Shown one piece after another: positions 49,054-60,395 of a stretch of DNA of 64,000 nucleotides. Made by a program: the position numbers and the translations under genes. The stretch's first letter is position 1. The number at the start of each line of letters is the position of its first letter. Origin of the DNA: Avena insularis (taxonomy: Eukaryota > Streptophyta > Magnoliopsida > Poales > Poaceae); contig CM042685.1 of NCBI GenBank assembly GCA_023614405.1, positions 185,042,257 to 185,106,256 on the forward strand. The letters run 5' to 3'. Under the pieces are notes generated by a model that had not been told where the DNA came from, did no database searches, and saw only the letters and a list, made by a program, of their open reading frames with translations.

Positions 49054-49350
49054 CCCGCCCACAAATCTCACGAATCTCCATCCCCGGAATCTCTACACCA
49101 GATGGTCGTTGCCACCATCATCGGTCTCCTCGTCCTAGTAGCCTTCCTGTGGATATACCTGTCCATCTAAACAAATATTTTATCACGTGCGACCCTAAGG
49201 GAATCAGCAAGTCTTTATGCATCTAAAGGGAACAACCTGAGGGTGACGCAATTGTAGCAAAAATAAAGCCTAGAAGTTCTATAGATACACACTACAATGT
49301 TCGCCTAACCAATGATATATTGACGCTCGTTAAATAAATAATAGTGAATT
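49054..49350. other. Unassigned segment right of G2 with a tiny ORF
   Basis: Without G2 this joins 41942 and so may still be H LTR. It is GC-rich at first, then AT-rich. The only coding hint is the small frame at 49102-49170. Confidence 0.4.
49102..49170 (+). CDS. Possible 22-residue hydrophobic peptide
   Basis: The frame from ATG at 49102 to TAA encodes MVVATIIGLLVLVAFLWIYL plus SI. The upstream frame stays open through 49054 with polar residues (SHESPSPESLHQ). This looks like the end of a tail-anchored membrane protein or a chance hydrophobic frame in LTR DNA. The G2 insertion cuts it from whatever lay upstream. No homolog is recognised. Confidence 0.2.
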   Translation: MVVATIIGLLVLVAFLWIYLSI

Positions 49351-49546
49351 ACCCAACAGATATATATCAACATAAATAAACATCGCTCGCCCACCTCCCC
49401 GTCCCCAAACAAAAAGGCGGAAGAACATCCCATCTGTTGGCATTTTTATTAATCATTCCATGATTATTACACTATTACTAGTTAAGTTTTAGTCAATTTA
49501 AGAACGGTACTTTAGTTATGCTTGTCTATAATCGAGAAACTGTGCT

Positions 49547-49602
49547 CCAAGTCGTCCATAACCACGGACACGACTTTCAGAAAGATTTACCCTGCAGGGT
49601 GC
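49547..49602 (-). other. Cross-family LTR module, copy in R
   Basis: On the - strand: CCCTGCAGGG, TAAATCTTTC, then CGTGTCCGTGGTTATGGACG. It aligns with the O copies over its whole length and continues to match beyond (CTTGGAGCACAG). Confidence 0.75.
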
Positions 49603-52077
49603 AAAAATAGCAACACACGCACGATCAACCTTGGAAAAACCAAATGTAAACCCAACGAGGCATCACGATAAAGCATTCACAAGATTCATATTTGATTTCA
49701 GGGGCCACCCCACTAAGCAACCCACGAGGAATTTGGCTGGCTCCGAGACGGACCCAGAGGTTTATGTCAATGGCTGTAAACGACTGGGAACCCGAAAGTG
49801 TGACTGGGCTTGTCGATACCGTGAAAACATTCCACTTTCCAAAATAATACAGTAGTAAACGCTCCTCGAGCAATAGTAGTAAATGAGCAGTAAAGTATGA
49901 CATAAGTACAAGATAGTAATAACACCCCAAACTACTTGTGGCCCCAAGAAATTAAGTATGACTCAAGCTAGGATTAAGGAGAATTCATGGTTCCACATGC
50001 GGATAGTGCGATAGTCAAGGAACAAGAATCAAGTACTCAGGGTCCTATGGGACACAAGTGAGCTTAAAGAACCAAATAGCAAATAATGCTCACTGGTGCC
50101 TCTTTCATTAGTTATCCCATTACTACTAAATTCAGTTATTTAGGTACCTCATTGTTCAAATACACTCACAAACCATACACATGCAATTCTATGACTCGCA
50201 TGGCTCAAACAACTCCTATAGTAATGGCTTATTGGATGGAGAGAACAAGCTTCGATGGGGTTTAAAAGTAAAGGCTAGGCAATACTTGGGATTCAATTTT
50301 ATTCGTGACGTGATTATGATGCAAGAATAAGATATATGTAATAGGTAGTATATGTAATGCAAGCATGGGGAAATGCTTGCCTGACAGTTCAGTTGCAGAA
50401 TAAGATGGCTCCGGGTAAAACTCCTGAGACTCCTGATAACCTTCTTGCTCGGCGTCTATCCAGATAAAAACCAAACACACAAGGGGCCAAAATAAATACA
50501 TTGCACAATTATATAAATCATATGCAACAATCAACCAAGTATGCCATGATGGAATGATGCACAATTTACATGGCATAGCATAGTATGACATGGGTGAGGT
50601 GTGGGGTACAAGATGAAAGTATTTTATTAAGTTTTTAGTCATGTTTTGCTCACATAAACATCGCTGAACGTTTAATATTTATATGATGCAAACTTAAATT
50701 TATATCATGGAATGCATATTTAGAACGGGCTCGTTGAGCTAATCAATTTAGACATATCATTTGTCAAATTCAGAATTACGATTTTAAAGTTATGCAATTA
50801 TTAAGAAATGGGCATTTATTAACATTTAATAATTCGAAAATTTTAAAATGCTCAAATGATAATATAAATAGCATAAACATATTCCTCACATTTTTCTGAT
50901 TCAAAAACATATATTATTCAATTTATTTGAATTTATAATTTAAATTATTATTTAAGCCAAAGTTATTTAAAATGGGTCAAAGTCAAGGTTTGACTAGATA
51001 GAGTCAACTTTGGTTAGATTGGAAAACATGGTTGAATTCATCTCTGAAAAATATTTATTTTTCATTTTGGAATCATTTTCAAATTCCATACAGATTTGTA
51101 TTTATGACAACATTTGTGGATTTGAATAATTGAATTAATAACAGGATTGTTCAAAGGAAGAAAAAAAAGGCAATTGGGCCACCGGGTTGCTGGAAGTAGC
51201 TCGTGGGTGGGGGCTAAGGAACTGGGCTGGCCCATCTGCGCCACCGTGAGCAGGACTGCGGGGAAGAACGGAATAAATGTCCAGGGTGGTTTTCGCAAAA
51301 GTTCCTGGATGCTCCGAATGTCCTGACGACACTGATAACGTATTTTTCGCGAAAATTGCTAGCTTTCCCCAACCTTGCGTCGACGATGGCGAGCAAACTA
51401 TCAGGAATTATGCGACTCTGTAAAAACAAGAGATTTAGAGTATATCACGGGCTGCATCTTTCGTCAAACAACCAACAGCGAATAGGGGCTGTATCGGTGC
51501 GAAAATTGCAGAGAACATGGCGAGTTTCGTCGGCTTAAACTGACAGAAATTTCAGAGGAGCTGCAGCGATCTGGTGATCTTTCGCGGATGATTTTGAGAG
51601 CTGTAGGGAACGAATCGAGGTGGGGTTTTCTCCGATGTGAAGTACTCTCTCTGTTTGGAAATATAAGATGTTTTAAGATAATAAAAAATGTCTAGATACA
51701 TCTCCTTCACAAACCTAAAATATCTTATCTACCTACTAATTTATACATACGTAGGTTCGTCGGCTAGATTTTTGGTTCCGATTTTATCTTGAACCTTTTT
51801 GCCCCTGCTGTTTTGGAAATATTACCCACGTTGCCATTGTTAAGTAAAAACGGTTCATTTAATCCCGACATCCACTGCCGCCGCTGGAGGCGTTGACGGC
51901 GGGCCGATGCGGCGCACGCGTCCGATCTCCTCAACGATCCCGGTGAAGAGGGAGCGCGGAAATAAATCCAACGTTTATCTCAGCCCCTCTCCCCACAAGC
52001 GCAATCCCTCCAATGCCGCCTCCCATCTCCGTGACGGCGGGCATCAAGAGAAGGGATCTGTTCTTCGCTGCGTGCCA

Positions 52078-52195
52078 TCAACCTGCCAAGGACGAATTCA
52101 TCGATAGAAGAACAGAGGCTAGAAGATTCGCCGCGCCGTCAACCTGCCAAGGACGAATTAATCAATAGGAGAACAGAGGCTAGAGGATTAGGCAG
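52078..52195 (+). repeat. Tandem duplication of 61 bp inside the Helitron
   Basis: TCAACCTGCCAAGGACGAAT begins at 52078 and again at 52139, and the copies stay similar through AACAGAGGCTAGA. Copies differ at several positions, so the duplication is not very recent. Confidence 0.85.
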
Positions 52196-53762
52196 GAAAC
52201 AAGGATATTCTCCCCCAAATTGGCACATTAGAGGCACGGAGGCCTCAGATCGCACGGTAAGCAGCGGTGATGAATTTCCTTCCTTTCTCAACCATGTAAT
52301 GGCATGCATGACATCGACCGATCCCGTGTCTTCTACGTACCATCTTGCTTCCGACCACCGCGGATGTGTGCTTGCAAACAGCGGCCGCATCAGGCACGGC
52401 CTCGATAGCGGCCAAGGGCCGGTGCGCAGCATGGCGACACCCTCCGGCGCCCGAGGGGGAGAAGCCCTCCGGCGTGGCATCCTCCTGCGTTGCTCAAGAC
52501 CACCTCATCAGGGCCTCCGCCACCGACTCCTCACTAAACGGCCTAATCTTTTGGAATCCCTTGCAATCCCCTCCCTAGGCACCGGCAGCGCACCCTCTAA
52601 ACTCCGCCACCCAAGACGGCGCTGAATCCGGCTCTTGAGGTGCGTGTGTAGTGGATTCCGTTGATTTCTGTTCGGGAGAGAAGACTTGTGGGGAGAACGA
52701 TGGGCTGTTTTCTATGGCTACCGCTATGAGCATTTCTTTACCACACGGGATTTTTTTTTCTTGAAGGAATTTGGCTCCTGTATACCACACAGGCAGACAC
52801 ACGATGGAACCTTAGAAGCTTATATCATTTTACTCCACCCATTCAAGCCCTGTAGTTCTCTGTTACGAAAAGTGCACAGAGTATTCTGATTTTGTATAAC
52901 AGTCAAGAAACCATACATTGAGGTATATTCAGGTCTACAGGCTAATTGTACTCTCTAACTTCCTTGTTAGTCCATCACGTACACTTTCTTACATGATTGA
53001 ATGATTCGTCTCTTTATATACTAAAAATGAAAATAGAGCATCCCAATCACATTCAAACTCATTAGTAGTCTATTGTGATTACTCTATTATGATGTCCTAA
53101 CTTATCTATCACATAAAAATATTTAATTAAAATTAATCATAGCAACACACCAGTTAGAGTGAGAGGACAACACTGCTTGTGTTGGGCGGCTCGACGACTT
53201 ATAGTATTCCAATGGAGGTTTTGCTAAGACGGGTGGGTATGTTGCCTAAATGGAACCACGCAGTCTATATTTGATCACATCTCGTTCCGGTTTACTATTT
53301 ATTTATTTCAATCACTATTTTGTAGGCATTTTTAGAGACACAAACTTATCCTTATATTCATTTCAATCACTATCTTGACAATAAACCACCACATTTGTGG
53401 CAGGTCCTTGCGGAAAAAACCGATTCACACTATTTTCTGACAAAAAAACACCACTAATTCAGTTTTTTGACAAAACACCGCCAGAATACAGGTAGATTTT
53501 TGACAAATAACCATCAAAATATGAGGCTAATTGAACGAATCAAGGCTGCTTGTGTTAAGAATTTAGTATTTTCATGGACGTTTCAGCAAGATGGGTGGGG
53601 ATATTGACTGAATAAAACCCCTATCTATATTTATTTCTAGCTCATTTTGGCTCATTGATTATTTATTTCACTCGTTGTCATGCAGTCATTTTTTGTGTGT
53701 ATTATTTATATTTGTATGAATTCTACCATGCAGGCACACAATTTTAGTTGGAACCTCAAATC

Positions 53763-54224
53763 ATGGATGTTCAAGAACAAAGAAGGAAAAGTGATAGAGA
53801 GTGGTATGCACATATGACCGATAAAGAGAAGCATGCAAGACTGAAGAAGCGTTGTGAAGCTTATAAGCACAACAAATCGAATAAAAAGACAAAGAAATAT
53901 GCAGATTTAAAGCCAGAACAAGGGATAAAACAATGCACACAAAAAAGTAAGAAATATGCTAATCTAAAGCTAGAACAAAAGGAAGCTAGATTAGAACAAA
54001 TTAAAATCAACCGTGTGATTAGACACAACACACCTTGCGAAGAATCAAATGCCATGGTGAATCTTGTATATATCCCAACAATAGAAGAGGAAGTTAGATT
54101 AGAAAAGTATATAGCTAATCATGATTTTAGGCGCAACACACTATGCAAAGAATCAATTGCTACGGTGAACCATGCATATATCGCAACAGAAAAGAAACTT
54201 AGTGCAACAACCTGTAATGTATAG
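53763..54224 (+). CDS. Charged ORF of the Helitron (relic or last exon)
   Basis: The first ATG of the frame is at 53763 and the stop is at 54222-54224, about 153 residues. The protein is rich in Lys and Glu and contains WYAHMTDKEKHARLKKRCEA and two further similar repeats. This resembles the 'YA-MT-EQK-AR..RR' type repeats seen in proteins annotated near plant Helitron helicases (recollection). A CTACCATGCAG acceptor-like site at 53725-53732 lies just upstream, so the frame could be a 3' exon. Function unknown. Confidence 0.4.
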   Translation: MDVQEQRRKSDREWYAHMTDKEKHARLKKRCEAYKHNKSNKKTKKYADLKPEQGIKQCTQKSKKYANLKLEQKEARLEQIKINRVIRHNTPCEESNAMVNLVYIPTIEEEVRLEKYIANHDFRRNTLCKESIATVNHAYIATEKKLSATTCNV

Positions 54225-54776
54225 AAGGGCTCATATGACATATATTTATATCAATTTTATTAGATAGCTAAGAATGTATCAAATAATTTTTGACCATTCG
54301 AGTTATTTCCGATGTTATTTCTTTCCCGCTGCAACGCACGGGCATGTTTTCTAGTATTTCTAAACGGAGGGAGTATGACCTACCGAGCACAATTATCTTG
54401 TTGAAGATTTCGCCCGGGGGGGTTAGATTATCGAGAAAAAACTGCAGAACAGGGACCTGCAGCTGTGGTGGCTCCTGTGCTAAAGTGGCCATGCGCAGCT
54501 GGAGTTTGCCATAGCACGGCGCGCGCGTGTCTTGAGCTGGCGGCGTGCGAAGGCGAATCTAGGCTAGAGAGGTGAGGTGCGTCGGGGCACTCTAGGACGG
54601 AGGCAAGGTCGAGCCGGCGGTGCTCACCGGGGTGTCGCGAAAGACGGAGTTGTGTACGGCGAGGAGATGGTGCCCGCGTCGGCAGTGAGCAGCACGGCAT
54701 AGCGGGGTGGTTCCGGCCGGGGGAATTGATTATAACCCCCTCAGTCCTCATATATCCCCTTGTTCGCCTGACTTAC

Positions 54777-56648
54777 TTAATAGTAATCGTGCACGTGCAA
54801 CGCACGTGTAATAACGACATTAAAAAATATGTGTGTGAAACCATGTACGGTGATATATGGAAAAACAAACAGTCTCGCACTAATTTGGCATTGGACATCA
54901 AAGGGTAAACAAAGTTTTTTGTCTCATGGAGCCTATCACTATCATCTGAAATGAAGTTAGGTACTAACAAAACTAAATGTGGAAGCAGTGATATTTGGCT
55001 GCCGGCTGAGATGAAGTCCAAATATGCAGCCTTTACTATATGCCCACGGCTGATGATGTCATCCTTGATCCGAGCGCCGGTTTTTGGCAAGAGGAGTTGG
55101 TACTGATTCCATATTTTTTAAGGAAAAGTTACAAGTGATTTCTGTCTCTCTAGTAAAAGGAAAAAATAAGTCAATTATTCCTTCCTCTAGCTAATTCAGA
55201 TTGACATGAGAACCAACTAAAATTATAAGTTCAGATGTTTAGCAACCAATTGATGGCAGCCTTTCTTCATAATGATAAAACCAATGAGATACGGATATAA
55301 AATTTCATTAATAGAACAATGTAACCGAAAACAACAAAGAATCTGGAAGAATAAGAAAACAACACATGAATTATTAGTTCCATTCTCATGTATCTAGATG
55401 TAAGAAACTCTAAGATCCCTTTAGAGTCCCACATGTAGCCTTATTCTTCTTTTCTTTCAATGACATCAACAAAATACACATATGCCTATCTTTATGATTG
55501 CAAAATGTGATGCGCACTTCAGGAAGGCTTTGAGCAGATGTTCAACAACCATGTTTCCTTCTTTTGGAGTACAAGTTGCAACCAAGGGTCATTGTATAAT
55601 TTACAATGCATTACCTAAAAAATTATTCTTCCTCGGGAAAATGGAAATACTCCGACAGTTATAGTATGATTCAGGAATGCAAGCACCCAACATATAATGC
55701 TTTGCTGTTGGGAAATTTCAAAATATTGTCTCAACCCTACAAAGAAGTAGATCATAGGGGAAATGGAAGCGACATCGTCAATGATATTATCATCTAATAT
55801 TAACCCTAAAGCTAAATGGAGGAACTTCACTCAGAATGTTCAAGAATTACATTTATGAAAGTTGCAAAGACATCATCACTATCTTCTAGTTACTAAACCA
55901 CAACGGGTGCATCTTCGATGAAAAATTCAACACCTCTAAGTGCAGGTTTTGAGAAATTCATGTAGTCCTTTATCACAACTCCGTACAATTAGGACACATT
56001 GGAACTCAAATCAACAAGCTATCCGGAAAGTTCAAATAATTGTGAGAAATTTGTGATAACCCTGTTATATCGGTGGAGACCGTCGACATTAAACATATGC
56101 TCCAACAGTTTGGCAATGTTTTCGGATTACAGGTTGGGGTATGCTAATCCCAATATTTGTATCATTTTTTTTGAGTTGCTATGGCTATAGAAGCAAACCT
56201 GTATATATTGATTGTGATACAAATTAATAAATTAACCACATTTTCAAGATTCAGTTTATAAGGCAAAAGAGAAACATATGGATGTACACTTAACTTTGAT
56301 AGTAAGCTGGTATGATAGTCAAAAGTTATGGCATGTCTGATTATAATAAAATACAAAACAGAATTGCAACCTATAGTGCAGTTTATATATTAATATATCA
56401 GCATTCGTATGTATGACATAAATGGCTACACATATACATGGACGCCGAACTCGGGCCACTGGGCTAGGCCTGAGTTTTCACGGCTCGGGGCGAGCTGGGC
56501 TCGGCCCCCGGTGCTCGACCGTAGTGAGCTCGAGCTGGCTCGGGCTTGGCCCGATCCGGCTTGTTATTTTCTTCCATAGCCCCCTTCGAATGTTTAAGTA
56601 TTAATTCTATCATCTAATGACAAATTAGTTGTTAATAAGTAGATTAGA
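54777..56648 (-). mobile_element. Probable second Helitron, inverted
   Basis: On the - strand a start TCTAATCTACTTATTAAC at 56648 resembles the first Helitron's TCTTATCTACC. The other end has a perfect 7-bp hairpin CACGTGC-aac-GCACGTG (54792-54808), followed eight bases later by CTAT where CTAG is expected. The base preceding the start is T, not A. So both flanking rules are slightly violated, and the call rests on the hairpin spacing and start similarity. Interior sequence is AT-rich, with no recognised gene. Confidence 0.4.
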
Positions 56649-56859
56649 AGGGAGTAAAATATCCTCCCGTGTATTCTCTTCACGAGACTTCCTGTTGGTG
56701 GCGACGGAAGTCAAAAGCCCAAAAGTGGAGGGTGCAGGCAATGTGCGTACAGCTCCTCCCGTCGGCGGACGGGCCACAACGATGGATGCTGCACGGAGGG
56801 CCACGGTGGCGGAAGTATCGATGGAGCTCCGTCGTCCGCTGCATACGCCAAGCCGGTGT

Positions 56860-57065
56860 GGGGCTGTGTTGGAGAGGAGCTTGGGATGGCCGGCGGCGGG
56901 AGGAGCTTGGGCTTGTTGTCGGGAGGAGCTTGGGATGGCCCCGCCAGCGAGAGGAGCTTGGATGGGGGCCACCGGCGGGAGGAGATTAGGCTGGGGCCGG
57001 CGGAGGGAGGAGCTTGGTTGGGGGCAGCGGCGGGAGGAGCACCGGCAGGAGGATGCGAGCGAAGG
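56860..57065 (+). repeat. Imperfect minisatellite in R
   Basis: About six units of 30-40 bp are built around GGAGGAGCTTGGG / GGCGGGAGGAGC. They are degenerate in length and sequence. Long frames on both strands here result from the repeat's codon-like composition, not from a gene. Confidence 0.7.
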
Positions 57066-58667
57066 TCCCTCACGGGGTGGTGTTCTGGCGGCTGTTTCTA
57101 GGGAAAAGAAATCTGATAATTGTTGTCAGTCTCTTAATTATTCAGCAAACACACAAAAGGGTGCTATAGACGATAATTAGAGCAAGAATGAGGGGCTATA
57201 AGTGAGGCAGACGAACAAGGGGGTCTATGAGCAAAGTCAGACGAACAAGGCGGCCTTCTCCTCCTTTCTCCATGTGGGAGACATCGAAGGCGAGAACGGG
57301 GCTTCTCCCGGCACGAGGACGACGGCAGCAGCGGCGGCTGCGCTCAAGCAGGTGCCGGAAATCCTGTAGGCCTGCACATGGTGGCGGCGACAGCGGTTTC
57401 TTGGGAGAGGAGGAGAAGGTGAGGGATGGGGAAGAAGTGGTTGGGGGCTAGGGTCGATGCCGCTGCTTGCTTTATGCATAAAGCGAGGAGGACACAAGCT
57501 GGCGATCACGTGAGCTAGCTGGAGAAGAACGACAGGAGAAACAGATAGGTAGGGTTTAGCTAGGAAGAGATTGGGTAGCTGATAGGTTTGTGAGTAGATG
57601 GAATAAAAGAGAGAGATGGATTAGCTTGTATGGAACAAGAAAAGGAATGGAGTTTGATTAGAGTAGATAAATTACATAGGTTTTATTTTTCTATTACTTT
57701 CTTTATATTTATTTTTGTTTGTTTCCAAAACAAGTTAAGTGGATAGGCTTCAAAAGAAACACTTGGTTTAAAGAAAACAATAAGGCAAAGATGGGGATTG
57801 TAAGATGAACATTGAGATTTACTAGATTTAGAACCAACTTGGATGAAGGCAAATCAACAAGCTTTCCCACCAAAAATCCAAATTAATTCAAATAAAAGAA
57901 GATGAGGAAAAGTTTTGCATGGGCCATGCATATGGTCAAATGAACAATGACTAGTTGTGAAAACAACTAGAGGGCAATGTGGCTATATCACCATGCATGC
58001 ATGCAAATTTGAAATAAACCCCACACAAGCCAACAAGCTTACATAACATATGAGGATAAATAGTATTGCACATATATGAGGCTAAATGACCATATTAGTG
58101 TGTGTTTACCCACTATATCAACTTGTAGCCAAATTTAACCGCATACATGAGCATATAGTAACCAGAACCATATGGGAGTTTGATAGAAGCATTTATATTC
58201 ACATGACATGCAAAGGTGGCCATGAGGCTCCCCATATTCAATATTGTGAAAACAATATAGGCCATATATGGGAGCATGATAGAAGTAGAAACGGATCCTT
58301 CCAAACACATATGAGTTAGAGGTAATAACCAAAGAAATGCAATTCTCATATATATCTTGGATGGTGGGATTATAAGGTGATGACAAGAAAGGTGGTGGAG
58401 TTAGAATAGATATGCCCACAACTCAACTTGGGCATCAAGCAATTTATAAAGAAGCAAATACAATATATCAAGAGGTAACTACAAGTGATACAATATGTAA
58501 TGCATATGGGATAAGAACCAAATAGAGGGGTTTTATATGATGCTCAAATGCAAGGTGGCATGGTGACATGAGCATGATATAATGATGATGCAATGCATGA
58601 CATGTAGGAAGGAGCAATATATACTAGGCAAGTATCATTGCAATTGTCAGACAATTGGGATGCTACA

Positions 58668-60165
58668 TACTCCATACCACTGCTAGTCCCTGACACTGAG
58701 GGCCTGAGGCAGCGGCTACTGGTGCACAAGTACTGCAAGGCCTCGTCATGCGGCATGCCACAACCATCGTCGTTGGAGACATCTGTAACGGCATGTACAC
58801 GCGGATTCCTTTGTATGTTTTTTAGGTTCCTTTTTTCTCGAACTTCCAGTGGGTCTCTACATACTTTGGGAATTATTTGTGCTCTGTCAGTGATGAGGCA
58901 TTTGACCAAGCAGCTGATGTGCGTGTGTGTGTCAACTGCTCAATCCACTGCGTCAATCAATGATGTTATTTGGTTGTTGCTTGCTTCTCTCTGGAACTAA
59001 CATATCATATTTACTATGCCGAGTTTTCAAACATACAAGAAACAATTTGAACCAAATTAGACAAGAATTGCTGAGTTTTCTTCTTGTTTATTGTTCTGAT
59101 GATAGCCACGAATTTAATCAATCAAAGCGTCACTTATTTGTAGTCTATCAAGTCACTTATGCAATCATCTGATATGGCATCATAACTTACCGAAAGCTCT
59201 TGGGATGAGAATAGAGTAGGCAATTTTTGCTTTTCTTTTAAGTTTACCAAATTGTCTCATCATATTGTACTCCCTGGCTCCCTGCTCTAGAAAAATGAGA
59301 GGTATTATAAATTAGCTGGGGGAGAAATATTAGTACACATATAATAATCTAGGTTCCCAAGTCGAATGATTGAGTAATTCCTTGCAAAAGGCATACTATA
59401 ATATTATGGTTGACTTTCTTTAAAAGATAGTGTTTCTGAATGGTTTGAGGCTTCAAGTGACCTCAATCTAAAGTTTGATTATGTCTTATTTTATCTCTTA
59501 TCTGTATCAATATTGGGATGAATCTTAGTGTCTTTGATTATCAACTATTGTCCCTATTATTTCAATGCAGTCTTCCTCCTATCTCCATTGCATTTTTCAA
59601 GATCATTGCATGAATTGCAAAGAGGTGCTTACAAGTTTTATTGACAATAGGATAGTTCAAACCTCGACGCTTGCATGGTCATAGTTAGGATCATACTATG
59701 TTTGATTATTGTGTATTTGCATTAATTTTTGGCTACTTTTACAGTACCTTTTACTGGTCATGGGAGAGGGAGCAGTATGAATTGAATGAACGCTCCAGAT
59801 TAACCGAAGAAGATTAGGCCCATCAAGCCCATCACGCAAAAATTGCTGGGGTTTATTTTCTGTCTAACACATAGGATCATCCCACCTCGTAGGCGGCCAA
59901 GGCCTCACCGCCCACACGGCCGATACACGCCACCACCTCCACACGCCGTCGCCGCCATCACCGCAGCCTCTAGCTCGCACATGGCTACCGACCACGCGCC
60001 CAAGCACCCCTCCGAACCCCATCTCCACTCTCCAAATCTGCCTTCACGGAGCCACCACCACTGCCATCCCACACGACGTCGTCGGCGTGGTTCCGATCTC
60101 CCCGACGTCATCCAGATTGCTGGCATCAAGTATGTTGCTTGCCGTCTTTATTCCTTAGTTGCCAC
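58668..60165. other. Unassigned 1.5 kb between R and G3
   Basis: 58668-58960 is of mixed composition, with an open - strand frame of about 100 codons that resembles nothing I recognise. 58970-59800 is AT-rich with no feature. The last part holds the possible exon at 59981-60129. G3 begins at 60166 after GCCAC. Confidence 0.5.
59981..60129 (+). pseudogene. Possible first exon of a gene cut off by G3
   Basis: ATG at 59981 (MATDHAPKHPSEPHLHSPNL) opens a 50-codon frame that ends at AA|GTATGT, a good plant 5' splice site. The region is CpG-rich, unlike its flanks, with a 5' leader in which a GGCCCATCAAGCCCA-like promoter motif occurs at 59817-59831. The encoded stretch is Pro/His/Arg-rich and matches nothing I recognise. 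G3 is inserted 36 bp downstream. It could equally be GC-rich repeat DNA. Confidence 0.3.
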
Positions 60166-60395
60166 TGATACGTCGGAAACGTATCTATAATTTTTTATGC
60201 TCCATGCTTGTTTAGTATCTACTTTGCTTTGCTTTGTCTACACTTTGAGGTATTTTTATATTTTTTCTAAAACTAACCTATTAACAAGTTGCCACAGTGC
60301 CAGTTGCCTGTATTCTTCTGTTTTTGGTTCCAGAAAGACAGAAAGTCAATATTCTCGGAATTGGACGGGACAAAAGACAAAGTCAATATTTTACC
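60166..60395 (+). repeat. Truncated G LTR (first 230 bp)
   Basis: It starts TGATACGTCGG and matches 60811-61040, then breaks off within TTTTACC. Sequence that belongs near the 3' end of the internal domain (compare 1236 onward in G1) follows directly. Confidence 0.85.

Larger units (their letters stand above)
51723..54354 (+). mobile_element. Non-autonomous Helitron, 2.6 kb
   Basis: It starts TCTTATCTACC after an A (51722) and ends CTAG (54351-54354) before a T (54355), the A/T insertion rule of Helitrons. A hairpin (CCCG-c-TGC-aac-GCA-CGGG, 54325-54342) lies eight bases before CTAG. There is no target duplication, as expected. The interior holds a GC-rich stretch with a 61-bp tandem duplication and one ORF; no Rep/helicase is present. 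Confidence 0.78.
51645..54373 (+). mobile_element. Stowaway MITE split by a Helitron
   Basis: The left end CTCTCTCTGTTTGGAAATA starts after TA at 51643-51644. The right end TTTCTAAACGGAGGGAG stops before TA at 54374-54375. With 51723-54354 removed, a MITE of about 97 bp with Stowaway-type inverted ends and TA duplication remains. Size, ends and duplication all fit this Mariner-related MITE class. It is inserted in R. Confidence 0.8.
49350..58667 (-). mobile_element. R: old LTR remnant, related to O and E LTRs, broken by insertions
   Basis: On the - strand it starts TGTAGCATCCCAATTG at 58667, similar to the E LTR start. Sequence near 49440-49960 aligns in reverse complement with the last kilobase of the O LTR, including the shared module at 49547-49602. 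Without the MITE/Helitron block and the second Helitron, about 4.6-4.7 kb of LTR remains. The left boundary is uncertain, and the terminal CA end of the LTR was not found. Coding sequence is not seen; 57500-58660 is AT-rich and featureless apart from this assignment. Confidence 0.6.

Noticed and set aside
56625..57180. Overlapping frames of 100-180 codons on both strands
   Set aside because: They are produced by the GGAGGAGCTTGGG minisatellite, whose units stay open in several frames.
58544..58909. Possible transposase fragment on the - strand
   Set aside because: A frame of about 120 codons that crosses the R LTR end and matches no transposase motif that I can name.
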